A DNA stretch of 64,000 nucleotides from JBGAQP01 sp044220635 (GTDB taxonomy: Bacteria; Pseudomonadota; Gammaproteobacteria; Burkholderiales; Usitatibacteraceae): positions 4,593 to 68,592 of the forward strand of contig JBGAQP010000023.1 in the NCBI GenBank assembly GCA_044220635.1. The letters run 5' to 3'. The notes beneath the pieces are model-generated. The model had not been told where the DNA came from. It saw only the letters and a program-made list of their open reading frames with translations, and did not search any database. The stretch's first letter is position 1. Each line of letters opens with the position of its first letter. Positions 1 to 8,613 of this stretch are shown piece after piece. The translations under genes and the position numbers were made by a program.

Positions 1-1453
1 CGCCGACGTGGCGCGCGCTCTCGTAGCCGCCCTTCCACGGCACGATGTGGTCCTCGCGCGCGGCGAAGACGAAAGCGGGCATGTCCACGCGATGCAGGTC
101 CACCGGCACGCCGCACATCGTCAGCGCGTCGGGCCGGACGAGCTTGTTGTCCTGGTAGGTGTTCCTCAGGTAGTAGCCGTACATCGGGCCCGGGAGGTTG
201 GTCGAGTCCCCGTTCCAGAAGAGCAGGTCGAAGGCGGGGGGCTGCTTGCCCTTGAGGTAGTTGCTGACCACGTAGGACCACACGAGGTCGTTGGCGCGCA
301 GGCTCGAGAACGCCCCGGAGAGCTCCGTGCCGGGCACGATCCCGCCCCGGGCGAGCTGCTTCTCGCGCTTCTCGACGAAGTTCCGGTCGATGTAGACGCG
401 GATCTCGCCCACGTCCGTGAACTCCAGCAGCGCCGTCATGAGCGTGAGGCTCGCGACGAACTTCCGGCGCTTGCGCGCGAGCACGGCGAGCGCGCAGGCG
501 AGCAGCGTCCCGCCGATGCAGAAGCCGAGCGCGTTCACCTTGCCGGCGCCCGTGATGCGCCGCGCCTCCTCGAGCGCGGCGATCACGCCCATCTCGACGT
601 AGTCGTCCCAGGTGAGCTTCGATTGGGCGGCCTTGACGTTGCGCCAGGAGACCATGAACACCGTGTGGCCCTGCTCGATCGCGTAGCGCACGAGCGAGTT
701 GTCGGGCTGCAGGTCCATGATGTAGAACTTGTTGATGCACGGGGGCACCATCACAAGCGGGCGCTCGAAGACCTTCGCGGTGAGCGGCGCGTACTGGATG
801 AGCTGGATCAGCTCGTTCTCGAAAACCACCGCGCCCTTCGTGACGGCGATGTTCTTGCCCACCTCGAAGGCCGTCTCGTCGGTCATCGAGATCCGGCCCT
901 TCTCCATGTCGGAGAGCAGGTTCGCCATGCCCTCCTTGAGCGTCTCGCCCCGGCTCTCCATCGCGGCCTTGAGGGCCTCGGGGTTGGTGAGCAGGTAGTT
1001 GGAGGGTGCGGCCGCGTCGAGGTACTGGCGCATGAAGAAGCGCATGCGCTGCTTCGTGGCCGCATCGAGCTGCGCGTCCTCGACCGCCTTCATCATCATC
1101 CTCGAGGTGAGCAGGTAGGAGTCGCGGAAATAGCGGAAGAGCGGCAGGTCGTTCCACTCGGGCGCGCTGAAGCGCTTGTCGACGAGCTCGCCGCCTTCCT
1201 TCGGCGCGTGCGGCTGGAAGGCGCCCATCCAGAGCTTCATCTGCTCCTGCATGTAGCGGCCCTGGAGGTCGAGCAGCGTCTCGGGCTTGGCCGAGAGCGA
1301 CTCGAGCCAGGCGCGGTAGGCCTCGGCGAAGCCCGCCATCACCTGCTGGCTCGCCCCTTCGGAATCGAAGGAGGCGGCCATCTTCCTGTGGGAATCCCGG
1401 ATGATCCGGGCGATGCGCTCGGTGTCGTGCGATGCGGATTGCTTGGGGGTCAT
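1..1453 (-). CDS. phaC: Class I poly(R)-hydroxyalkanoate synthase, 3' end cut by window edge
   Basis: Polymerises hydroxyacyl-CoA into PHA storage granules in the cytoplasm. The 484 visible residues begin MTPKQSASHD at an ATG (1453-1451). The lipase-box-like motif GFCIGG carries the nucleophile Cys312, and REDHIVPW near residue 468 carries the catalytic Asp. The long N-terminal region before the alpha/beta-hydrolase core and the single-subunit layout fit class I, usually near 590 residues, so about 100 residues including the catalytic His lie outside the window. The ribosome site is weak (GGCCTCC before ATG). No phasin or phaA/phaB gene is visible on this side. Family call is firm. Confidence 0.95.
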   Translation of the reverse strand, partial: MTPKQSASHDTERIARIIRDSHRKMAASFDSEGASQQVMAGFAEAYRAWLESLSAKPETLLDLQGRYMQEQMKLWMGAFQPHAPKEGGELVDKRFSAPEWNDLPLFRYFRDSYLLTSRMMMKAVEDAQLDAATKQRMRFFMRQYLDAAAPSNYLLTNPEALKAAMESRGETLKEGMANLLSDMEKGRISMTDETAFEVGKNIAVTKGAVVFENELIQLIQYAPLTAKVFERPLVMVPPCINKFYIMDLQPDNSLVRYAIEQGHTVFMVSWRNVKAAQSKLTWDDYVEMGVIAALEEARRITGAGKVNALGFCIGGTLLACALAVLARKRRKFVASLTLMTALLEFTDVGEIRVYIDRNFVEKREKQLARGGIVPGTELSGAFSSLRANDLVWSYVVSNYLKGKQPPAFDLLFWNGDSTNLPGPMYGYYLRNTYQDNKLVRPDALTMCGVPVDLHRVDMPAFVFAAREDHIVPWKGGYESARHVG

Positions 1454-1562
1454 GGAGGCCGGGGTTGCGGGGTGCCGCGGTTGAAACAAGCGTTTGAAAT
1501 TCAAGGGCTTTCGAGCATTGTCCGGAGGCCGGGAGGGGCTGTCAAGGAAGCCTGCACCCGCC

Positions 1563-2384
1563 TCAGTGCGCGACCTCGAAAACCTGGTAGATGGCCCAGA
1601 TGCTCCCCACGCCCAGGCCGATGAAGGCCACCTGCGCGACGCTCTCCGCGGGCGTCACGCGCTTGTGCAGCCCCGGGATGAGGTCGGCCACCGCCACGTA
1701 GATCATGCTCGCGGCGGCGAAGGCGAGGAAGGCCGGGATCCACTCGCCCACCGCGCTCAGCGCGAAATAGCCCAGAAGCGCGCCCGCGAAGGTCGCGAGG
1801 CTCGACAGGGCGTTGGCCGCGAGCGCCCGGCGCTTGCCGAAGCCCGAGTGCAGGAGCACCAGGAAGTCGCCGATCTCCTGCGGGATCTCGTGGGCGACGA
1901 TGGCCGCGGCCGTGACCACGCCGAGCTTCACGTCGGCGAGGAAGGCGCCGGCGATGATCACGCCGTCGGTGAAGTTGTGGAAGCCGTCGCCCGCGACGAT
2001 CATCCAGCCCGAGCGGCCCGCATCCGTGCCGTGCCCGTGGCCGTGGACCCCGTGCGAATGGTCCCCCTCCTCTCCCGGCGCGCCGTGATGGTGGCGCCAG
2101 ATGAGGAGCTTCTCGAGCACGAAGAAGAAGAGGATCCCGGCGAGGATGAGCGCGGCGGTGCGCCCCGAGTCTCCCGCCTGCTCGAAGAGGTGCGGCAGCA
2201 GGTGCAGGAAGACGGCGCCGAGCATGGCGCCGACCGCGTAGCTCACGAGCGTCGGGACCCAGCGCGCCCGGATGCGGAAGGCGACGAGCGCGGCGAGCGC
2301 GATCGACAGCAGGCTCGCCGCGAGGCAGGTGATCAGGATCCAGGCGAGGACGGGCAAGGGGGGCGAGACGCGACTGAGTTGCAC
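1563..2384 (-). CDS. ZIP family divalent metal transporter
   Basis: Inner-membrane importer of zinc or related divalent cations. The 273-residue product has about eight hydrophobic segments, a His-rich cytoplasmic loop (HHHGAPGEEGDHSHGVHGHG), and the two ZIP signature helices, HNFTDG and HEIPQEIGDF, whose His, Asp and Glu residues form the metal site. I chose the GTG at 2384 because it precedes the first membrane segment and clears the upstream stop; a TTG 27 bases downstream is an alternative. It lies 17 bp after pgeF in the same direction. Substrate cannot be told from sequence. Confidence 0.88.
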   Translation of the reverse strand: MQLSRVSPPLPVLAWILITCLAASLLSIALAALVAFRIRARWVPTLVSYAVGAMLGAVFLHLLPHLFEQAGDSGRTAALILAGILFFFVLEKLLIWRHHHGAPGEEGDHSHGVHGHGHGTDAGRSGWMIVAGDGFHNFTDGVIIAGAFLADVKLGVVTAAAIVAHEIPQEIGDFLVLLHSGFGKRRALAANALSSLATFAGALLGYFALSAVGEWIPAFLAFAAASMIYVAVADLIPGLHKRVTPAESVAQVAFIGLGVGSIWAIYQVFEVAH

Positions 2385-2401
2385 CCAGTGTAGCAGCCGC
2401 G

Positions 2402-3142
2402 TCAATCCCCCTCGATCCAGATGAAGGCGCCCATGCGCCCGCTCTCCTTCCCGCGCCGGTGGGAGAAGAAGCGATGGGTCTCGGAGTGCGTGCAGAAGCC
2501 CCCGCCGTGGACCCGGGCCACGCCCGCGCGCTCGAGGCGCCGGCGCGCGAGGGCGTAGAGATCCGCGAGGTACTTGCCGGGGCGGTGCGCCGCGAAGGCC
2601 TCGCCCGCGCCGGGGTCGCCCGCGACGAAGGCCTCGCGCACCTCGGGGCCCACCTCGAAGGCGCGCGGCCCGATGGCGGGCCCCATCCAGGCGATCAGCC
2701 GTCCCGGGTCCGTGCCCATGGCGGCCACGGTGTTCTCGAGGACGCCGGCGGCGAGCCCGCGCCATCCCGCGTGGGCCGCGGCGACCCGGGCGCCGTGCTC
2801 GTCGCACAGCAGGACCGGGAGGCAATCGGCGACGAGTACCGCGCACACCGCGCCCGCGGCGCGCGCCACGGCGGCATCCGCGGGATGGGAGGGATCGCGC
2901 GCGGCGGCGTCGACCACCGAAGTTCCATGCACCTGGAGGAGCCACGCGGGCTCCGCGGGCAGGTGCGCGCGCACCCGGCGGCGGTTCTCCGCGACGCGCG
3001 CCGGGTCGTCTCCGCCCCGGATGCCGAGGTTGAGGCTCGCGAAGGCGCCCTCGCTCACGCCCCCGTGGCGCGTCGTGACGAAGGCGCGCACCCGCGGCGG
3101 GGCGGGCCACTGCGGGACGATCCACTCGGGATGCGCGCTCAC
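2402..3142 (-). CDS. pgeF: Peptidoglycan editing factor / multicopper polyphenol oxidase-like YfiH protein
   Basis: Member of the YfiH/PgeF (DUF152) family, cytosolic enzymes reported to remove misincorporated serine from peptidoglycan precursors and earlier described as laccase-like. The 246-residue product has the family His-Cys-His set at expected places: H72 in QVHGTS, C107 in VADCLPV, H124 in AAHAGWRG. The GTG start at 3142 overlaps the rluD stop as GTGA, so translation is probably coupled. The rluD-pgeF pairing is common in proteobacteria, often with bamD next to it as here. Confidence 0.92.
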   Translation of the reverse strand: MSAHPEWIVPQWPAPPRVRAFVTTRHGGVSEGAFASLNLGIRGGDDPARVAENRRRVRAHLPAEPAWLLQVHGTSVVDAAARDPSHPADAAVARAAGAVCAVLVADCLPVLLCDEHGARVAAAHAGWRGLAAGVLENTVAAMGTDPGRLIAWMGPAIGPRAFEVGPEVREAFVAGDPGAGEAFAAHRPGKYLADLYALARRRLERAGVARVHGGGFCTHSETHRFFSHRRGKESGRMGAFIWIEGD

Positions 3143-4089
3143 GGCTTCGCGAGGTCCGCGAGGAGCGCGCGGAAATCCGCGGGCAACGGCGACTCGAAGC
3201 GCAGCACCTTGCCGCTCGCGGGATGGCGGAAGGCGAGTTTCCAGGCGTGCAGCGCCTGGCGGCCGAGCCGGCGCGCGCCGCGAGCGCCGTAGTCGGGGTC
3301 TCCCTCGAGGGGGTGGCCGATCTCGGCCAGGTGCACGCGGATCTGGTGCGTGCGCCCCGTCTCGAGGTCGCACTCGAGCAGCGTGTGGGCCGCGAAGCGC
3401 CGCTTCACCCGGTAGTGCGTGACCGCGGGCTTGCCGGTGCCCACCACCGCCATGCGCGTGCGCGCCCTCGGGTGGCGGCCGATGGGCGCCTCGATGGTCC
3501 CGTCGCCCGCGACACGCCCCCGCGCGAGGGCGAGGTAGGTGCGCCTGACGGTGCGCGCCTGCAGCTGGCGCACGAGGTCCGCCTGCGCGAGTTCCGTCTT
3601 CGCCACCACGAGCAGGCCGCTCGTCTCCTTGTCCAGGCGGTGCACGATGCCCGCCCGCGGCAGTCGCGCGAGGCCGGGGGCGTGGTGCAGGAGGGCGTTG
3701 AGCATCGTGCCGGCCCAGTTGCCGCTGCCCGGATGCACCACGAGGCCCGCGGGCTTGTCGACGACGAGCACTTGCGCGTCCTCGTGCACGATCGCGAGCG
3801 GGATCGCCTCGGCCCGGAACGCCTCCTCCTCGGGGCGCGGGGCGAGGCGCACCTCGACCGCCTCGCCGCTCGCCAGGCGCGCCCGGGGCGCCAGGCGCTC
3901 GCCGTCCACCCGCACGTGGCCCTCGGCGATCAGCTTCGCGAGGCGGCTCCTCGAGTGCTCCGGGAGCAGCCTCGCGAGCGCCTGGTCGAGGCGCAGCCCC
4001 GCGAATGCCGGCGGGACCGTGAGGCGCACGAGCCGGCCGGGGGCGTCGGGCGCGGTATAATTCGCCTCCCCGGGAACAGGATTCACCAT
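3139..4089 (-). CDS. rluD: 23S rRNA pseudouridine(1911/1915/1917) synthase
   Basis: Isomerises uridines in helix 69 of 23S rRNA. The 316-residue product has an N-terminal S4 RNA-binding domain (about residues 32-95; LDQALARLLPEHSRSRL) and the RluA-family catalytic motif GIVHRLDKETSGLL with nucleophile Asp153. I start it at the ATG 4089-4087, giving a length close to E. coli RluD (326). That ATG lies within a CATG that also holds the bamD start on the other strand. A downstream GTG at 4029 is an alternative that would leave a real intergenic gap. Four-base overlap with pgeF. Confidence 0.93.
   Translation of the reverse strand: MVNPVPGEANYTAPDAPGRLVRLTVPPAFAGLRLDQALARLLPEHSRSRLAKLIAEGHVRVDGERLAPRARLASGEAVEVRLAPRPEEEAFRAEAIPLAIVHEDAQVLVVDKPAGLVVHPGSGNWAGTMLNALLHHAPGLARLPRAGIVHRLDKETSGLLVVAKTELAQADLVRQLQARTVRRTYLALARGRVAGDGTIEAPIGRHPRARTRMAVVGTGKPAVTHYRVKRRFAAHTLLECDLETGRTHQIRVHLAEIGHPLEGDPDYGARGARRLGRQALHAWKLAFRHPASGKVLRFESPLPADFRALLADLAKP
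4056..4061 (+). promoter_or_regulatory. bamD -10 box
   Basis: Perfect TATAAT 27 bases before the bamD ATG in an otherwise GC-rich background. No good -35 is visible at 16-18 bases upstream. It lies inside the first codons of the divergent rluD if that gene starts at 4089. Confidence 0.6.
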
Positions 4090-4888
4090 GAAGCGAAGTG
4101 TAACGGCATTGGCGGCGCTGCTGATCGCGCTGGCGGCGGGCGGCTGCGGGATGTTCGCCGACAAGGGTGACGTGCAGAAGGAATGGGGCCCGCAGGAGTT
4201 CTACAACGCCGCCCGGGACGAGCTCGCCGGGGCCAACTACGGCAACGCCATCAAGCTCTTCGAGCAGCTCGAGTCGAAGTTCCCCTTCGGGCGCTTCGCC
4301 CAGCAGGCGCAGATCGAGATCGCCTACGCGTACTACAAGGACGGCGACTCCGCGCAGTGCATCTCGTCCGTCGAGCGCTTCGTCAAGCAGCACCCGAACC
4401 ACGCCAACGTGGACTACGCGCTCTACCTGAAGGGGCTCGCGCTCTTCAAGGAGGACCTGGGACCGCTCGCGCGCGTCATCAGCCAGGACCTCGCCGACCG
4501 CGACCCGAAGGCCGCCCGCGAGTCCTTCGAGGTGTTCAAGGACCTCGTGACGCGCTTCCCCGACAGCCGCTACACGGACGACGCGCGCGCGCGCATGGCC
4601 TACCTCGTCGACGCCCTCGCCCGCCACGAGGTGCACGTCGCGCAGTACTACCTCAAGCGCGGCGCCTACGTCGCGAGCGCGAACCGCGCCCAGGGCGTGC
4701 TCACCCGCTTCCCGAACGCGCCCACGCGCCGCGACGCCCTCGACGTCATGGTCGAGGCCTACGACCGCATGGGCATGACGGACCTGCGCGACGACGCCAA
4801 GCGCGTGCTCGCGCGCAATTTCCCCGGCGATCCCCTCGGCGAGGCGGGCCGGAACACGACCAAGCCGTGGTGGAAGTTCTGGCAGTAG
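4088..4888 (+). CDS. bamD: Outer membrane protein assembly factor BamD (lipoprotein)
   Basis: Periplasmic lipoprotein of the BAM complex that folds outer-membrane beta-barrels. The 266-residue product has a lipoprotein signal peptide ending in the lipobox AGGC with Cys20, then TPR repeats (YNAARDELAGANYGNAIKLF, FGRFAQQAQIEIAYAYYKDG and further helices). Length matches the YfiO/ComL family. The start is set by the signal peptide and the TATAAT box upstream. It is divergent from rluD and convergent with ppk, the usual betaproteobacterial context. Confidence 0.96.
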   Translation: MKRSVTALAALLIALAAGGCGMFADKGDVQKEWGPQEFYNAARDELAGANYGNAIKLFEQLESKFPFGRFAQQAQIEIAYAYYKDGDSAQCISSVERFVKQHPNHANVDYALYLKGLALFKEDLGPLARVISQDLADRDPKAARESFEVFKDLVTRFPDSRYTDDARARMAYLVDALARHEVHVAQYYLKRGAYVASANRAQGVLTRFPNAPTRRDALDVMVEAYDRMGMTDLRDDAKRVLARNFPGDPLGEAGRNTTKPWWKFWQ

Positions 4889-4893
4889 GCGCC

Positions 4894-4908
4894 GGGCGCA
4901 CCGCGCCC
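4894..4908. terminator. Short GC hairpin between convergent bamD and ppk
   Basis: GGGCGC-ACC-GCGCCC, a perfect 6-bp stem with a 3-base loop, lies in the 25-bp gap between the two stop codons. There is no T tract on either side, so it may be only a weak transcription or RNA-decay boundary. Confidence 0.3.
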
Positions 4909-4913
4909 GCGAC

Positions 4914-7013
4914 TCAGGTCTTCATCGCGAGCTTGCGCAGCAGCTCCACCTGGGCGCAGCGCGCCTTCGCGCGCCCGCGCTTGCGCCGCTCGTAGCTCCC
5001 GTCGGGCCGCATCGTCCAGGCCTGGGTGTTGTCGGCGAGGTAGGGTTTGAGTCCCTCGCGGATCACGCGCCGGGCGAGCTTGGGCTCGAGGACCGGGAAG
5101 CACAGCTCGATGCGGCGGAAGAAGTTGCGGTCCATCCAGTCCGCGCTCGCGAGGTAGACCTTCGACTCGCCCCCGTTGCGGAAGTGGAAGATCCGGGTGT
5201 GCTCGAGGAACCGCCCGATCACGGAGCGCACGCGGATGTTGTCGGAAATCCTCGGCACGCCCGGGCGCAGGGCGCACACCCCGCGCACGACGAGGTCGAT
5301 CTTCACCCCCGCCTGGGAAGCCCGGTAGAGGGCCTCGATCGTGACCGGCTCCTGGAGCGCGTTCATCTTCGCGACGATCCGCGCGGGCTTGCCGGAACGG
5401 GCGATGCGCGCCTCGTCGTCGATCGCGGCGATGATGCGCTCGTGCAGCGTGAAGGGCGCCTGCCAGACGTGCTTGAGGCGCGTGACCTTGCCCAACCCCG
5501 TGAGCTGCTGGAAGACGTCGTTCACGTCGGAGCACACCGGCTCGCGGCAGGTGAGCAGGTCGAAATCCGTGTAGAAGCGCGCGGTGCGCGGGTGGTAGTT
5601 GCCGGTGCCCAGGTGCGCGTAGCGCACGAGCCGGCCCTCCTCGCGCCGCACCACCAGCGCCATCTTGGCGTGGGTCTTGTGCCCGACCACGCCGTAGACC
5701 ACGTGCGCGCCCACCTCCTCGAGGCGCGCCGCCCAGTTGATGTTCGCCTCCTCGTCGAAGCGCGCCATCAGCTCCACGACCACCGTCACCTCCTTGCCCG
5801 CGCGCGCCGCGTCGATCAGGGTCTGCATGATCACGGAGTCGGTGCCGGTGCGGTAGACCGTCTGCTTGATCGCCACCACCTGGGGATCGCGCGCCGCTTC
5901 GCGGATGAAATCGATCACCGGCGCGAAGGACTGGAAGGGCCGGTGCAGGAGCACGTCGCCCTTGCGGATGGTGGAGAAGAGGTCCTTGGATTTCGCGATC
6001 GCCTTCGGGATCCCCGGCTGGAAGGGCTTGTAGAGGAGGTCTCCCCGCTCGACCTTGTCGGGGATGTTGATCAGGCGCACGAGGTTCACGGGGCCGGCGA
6101 CGCGGTAGAGGTCGTCCTCCTCGAGGCCGAACTGCTCGAGGAGGAAGCGCACCATCTCCTCGGGCATGTTGTCGGCCACTTCCAGGCGCACCGCGTCGCC
6201 GAAGTGGCGCTGCGGCAGCTCCCCCTGCAGGGCCTTGCGCAGGTCCTTCACCTCCTCCTCCTCGACGAAGAGGTCGGAGTTGCGGGTCACGCGGAACTGG
6301 TAGCAGCCCTGCACGTTCATGCCCGCGAAGAGCTCGCTCACGTGCGCGTGCAGGATCGAGCTGAGGAACACGAAGTCGTAGGGCCCCGCGGCCGCGCCCT
6401 TCGGCAGGCGGATCGCGCGGGGCAGCACCCGCGGGGCCTGCACGATCGCCGCGCGCGAGTCGCGCCCGAAGGCGTCGCGCCCCACGAGCGAGACCGCGAA
6501 GTTGAGGCTCTTGTTGAACACGCGCGGGAAGGGATGCGCGGGGTCGAGGCCGATGGGCGTGAGCACCGGCATCACCTCGCGGAAGAAGAAGTCGCGCACC
6601 CAGGCCTGCTGCGCCGCGCTCCAGGCGCTGCGGCGGATGAAGCGGATGCCCTCCTTCGCGAGCGCCGGGAGGATCTCGCCGTTGAGGAGCGCGTACTGGC
6701 GGTCGACGAGCGCGTGCGCCTCGCGCGCGACCTGCCGGAACACCTCGCGCGGGGTGAGCCCGTCGGGCCCGGTGGCTTCCGACCCGAACTTGATCTGCTC
6801 CTTCACGCCCGAGAGGCGGATCTCGAAGAACTCGTCGAGGTTCGAGGAGACGATGCACAGGAACCGCAGGCGCTCGAGCAGGGGCACGCCGCGGTCCTCG
6901 GCCTGCGCGAGCACCCGACGGTTGAAGGCGAGCGCCTGGAGCTCGCGGTTGAGGAAATGCTCCGGGGGCAGTCGCGAGGCCTGCGTCGGCTCGGATTTCG
7001 GCTTCCTGCCCAT
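4914..7013 (-). CDS. ppk: Polyphosphate kinase 1
   Basis: Reversibly polymerises the terminal phosphate of ATP into inorganic polyphosphate at the membrane. The 699-residue product has all PPK1 parts: N-terminal NRELQALAFNRRVLAQAED, the HxK motif with His448 (GHKTHAKM, the autophosphorylated residue), GTGNYHPRTARFYTDFDLLT, and the second C-terminal active-site segment GRFLEHTRIFHF. I start at the ATG 7013 (MGRKPKSEPT), matching the family length; an in-frame start at 7130 would run into ppx. It is divergent from ppx, so synthesis and breakdown of polyphosphate share one control region. Confidence 0.97.
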   Translation of the reverse strand: MGRKPKSEPTQASRLPPEHFLNRELQALAFNRRVLAQAEDRGVPLLERLRFLCIVSSNLDEFFEIRLSGVKEQIKFGSEATGPDGLTPREVFRQVAREAHALVDRQYALLNGEILPALAKEGIRFIRRSAWSAAQQAWVRDFFFREVMPVLTPIGLDPAHPFPRVFNKSLNFAVSLVGRDAFGRDSRAAIVQAPRVLPRAIRLPKGAAAGPYDFVFLSSILHAHVSELFAGMNVQGCYQFRVTRNSDLFVEEEEVKDLRKALQGELPQRHFGDAVRLEVADNMPEEMVRFLLEQFGLEEDDLYRVAGPVNLVRLINIPDKVERGDLLYKPFQPGIPKAIAKSKDLFSTIRKGDVLLHRPFQSFAPVIDFIREAARDPQVVAIKQTVYRTGTDSVIMQTLIDAARAGKEVTVVVELMARFDEEANINWAARLEEVGAHVVYGVVGHKTHAKMALVVRREEGRLVRYAHLGTGNYHPRTARFYTDFDLLTCREPVCSDVNDVFQQLTGLGKVTRLKHVWQAPFTLHERIIAAIDDEARIARSGKPARIVAKMNALQEPVTIEALYRASQAGVKIDLVVRGVCALRPGVPRISDNIRVRSVIGRFLEHTRIFHFRNGGESKVYLASADWMDRNFFRRIELCFPVLEPKLARRVIREGLKPYLADNTQAWTMRPDGSYERRKRGRAKARCAQVELLRKLAMKT

Positions 7014-7072
7014 CGGCTCGGGACCGCTCGCGTGAAGTTTCCGTGACGGGGATTCGGGCGGGGGTTCCGTGT

Positions 7073-7078
7073 CATACT
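7073..7078 (+). promoter_or_regulatory. Candidate ppx -10 box in the ppk/ppx divergent region
   Basis: CATACT, within GTGTCATACTG, lies 39 bases before the ppx ATG. The overlapping reverse strand reads TATGAC and could serve ppk. GTGTCAT resembles one half of a PhoB box, but I find no second half 11 bases away. Confidence 0.35.
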
Positions 7079-7116
7079 GCCCGCCGACGGGCGCGCTCGC
7101 GCCCCTCACCCTCTCG

Positions 7117-8601
7117 ATGGAATATACCACCCTCGCCGCGGTCGACCTCGGGTCGAACAGCTTCCACCTCGAGATCGCGCGGGTCGTCGACGACCAGCTC
7201 TACCCCCTCGACTCGCTCAAGGAGACCGTGCGCCTCGGCGGCGGCCTCACGCCGGACAAGCGGCTCGAGGCCGCCGCCCAGGACCGGGCGCTCGCGGCGC
7301 TGCGCAGGTTCTCGGAGCGCATCGCGGGGATGCCGCGCGAGGCGGTGCGCGTGGTGGGCACGAACACGCTGCGCGTGGCCAAGAACGCCCGCGAGTTCAT
7401 CGCCGCGGCCGAATCCGCCCTCGGCTGCCCCGTCGAGGTGATCAGCGGGCGCGAGGAGGCCCGCCTCATCTACCTCGGCGTCGTGCATTCGATCCCGATC
7501 TCCGGCCAGAACCGGCTCGTGGTGGACATCGGCGGGGGCTCGACGGAGTTCATCATCGGCAACAAGCTGCGCACGAAGGTGGTCGAGAGCCTCTACATGG
7601 GCTGCGTGAGCTGGACGCGGCGCTTCTTCCCGGACGGCCGCGTGGACAAGAAGTCCTTCAAGGCCGCGGAGCTCGCCGCCCGCGAGCACGTGCAGACGCT
7701 CGTCGCACGATTCGAGAAGGAGGGCTGGAAGGAGGCGCTCGCCTCCTCGGGCACCGCGCGCTCGCTCTCGGAGGTGATGCGCGCCTCGGGCGTCGCGGAC
7801 TCCGGGATCACGGCCGACGGGCTCGCGTGGCTGCGCGACGAGCTCGTCTCCGCGGGCGAGCTCAAGCGCCTCGCGCTCCCGGGGCTTCGCGAGGACCGCG
7901 CGCCGGTGTTCGCCGGCGGGGCCGCCATCATGTCGGGGATCTTCGCGGAGCTCGAGCTCAAGCGCATGGCGGTCGCCGAGGGGGCGCTGCGCCAGGGCGT
8001 GCTCTGGGACCTCCTCGGGCGGGTGCACCACCGCGACATCCGCGAGGTGACGGTCGAGCAATTCGGGCGCCGCTACCACGTCGACCAGGCGCAGTCGCAG
8101 CGCGTGGGCCAGCTCGCCCGCGCGATCCTCAAGGGCCTGGGCCTCGGCGGCGGCGAGGAGGGCCACGCGGCCGCGAGCTTCCTCGACTGGGCGGCGAAGC
8201 TGCACGAGATCGGCATCTCGATCTCCCAGGGCGCCTACCACAAGCACAGCGCCTACATCCTCGCCAACGCCGACATGCCCGGGTTCTCGCGCGAGGAGCA
8301 GGGGTGGCTTTCGAACCTGGTGCTCGCGCAACGCGGGCGCCTTTCGAAGATGAAGGCGGCCTTCGCCGACGACGAGCGCCTCGCCGCCCTCGCCTTCTGC
8401 CTGCGCCTGCCGGTGATCGTCTACCGCAGCCGCCGGTCGCTGAAGCTGCCGAAGATGAAGGCCGCGATGCGCCCGAAGGGCTTCCGCCTCGAGATCGACG
8501 GCCGCTGGCTCGAGGAGAACACGCTGGTGGCGATCGCCCTCGAGCGTGAGCGCGAGGAGTGGGACTCCGTCGGCCTCGAGCTCGAGGTCCTCGAGACCTG
8601 A
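7117..8601 (+). CDS. ppx: Exopolyphosphatase (Ppx/GppA family)
   Basis: Processively hydrolyses polyphosphate, or pppGpp in the GppA branch, in the cytoplasm. The 494-residue product has the ASKHA-fold phosphate loops AVDLGSNSFHLEIA near the N-terminus and VVDIGGGSTEFIIG, and a C-terminal HD-like helical domain (LDWAAKLHEIGISISQGAYHKHSAYI). I chose ATG 7117 (MEYTTLAAVDLGSNS) because it sits directly before the first motif. It is divergent from ppk and tail-to-tail with sixA. Ppx and GppA are hard to separate by eye; the ppk neighbour favours Ppx. Confidence 0.93.
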   Translation: MEYTTLAAVDLGSNSFHLEIARVVDDQLYPLDSLKETVRLGGGLTPDKRLEAAAQDRALAALRRFSERIAGMPREAVRVVGTNTLRVAKNAREFIAAAESALGCPVEVISGREEARLIYLGVVHSIPISGQNRLVVDIGGGSTEFIIGNKLRTKVVESLYMGCVSWTRRFFPDGRVDKKSFKAAELAAREHVQTLVARFEKEGWKEALASSGTARSLSEVMRASGVADSGITADGLAWLRDELVSAGELKRLALPGLREDRAPVFAGGAAIMSGIFAELELKRMAVAEGALRQGVLWDLLGRVHHRDIREVTVEQFGRRYHVDQAQSQRVGQLARAILKGLGLGGGEEGHAAASFLDWAAKLHEIGISISQGAYHKHSAYILANADMPGFSREEQGWLSNLVLAQRGRLSKMKAAFADDERLAALAFCLRLPVIVYRSRRSLKLPKMKAAMRPKGFRLEIDGRWLEENTLVAIALEREREEWDSVGLELEVLET

Positions 8602-8613
8602 GGAAACGCTCAG
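8598..8613. terminator. Stop-codon hairpin between convergent ppx and sixA
   Basis: CTGAG-GAAACG-CTCAG. The ppx TGA and the sixA TGA (read as TCA) lie in opposite arms of a 5-bp stem with a 6-base loop. No T tract. Three of the five pairs are unavoidable when two TGA stops face each other. Confidence 0.25.

Noticed and set aside
8..1624. Plus-strand open frame of about 540 codons at the left edge
   Set aside because: It is the antisense of phaC, whose reading frame shows catalytic motifs; phaC merely lacks a stop because it runs out of the window.
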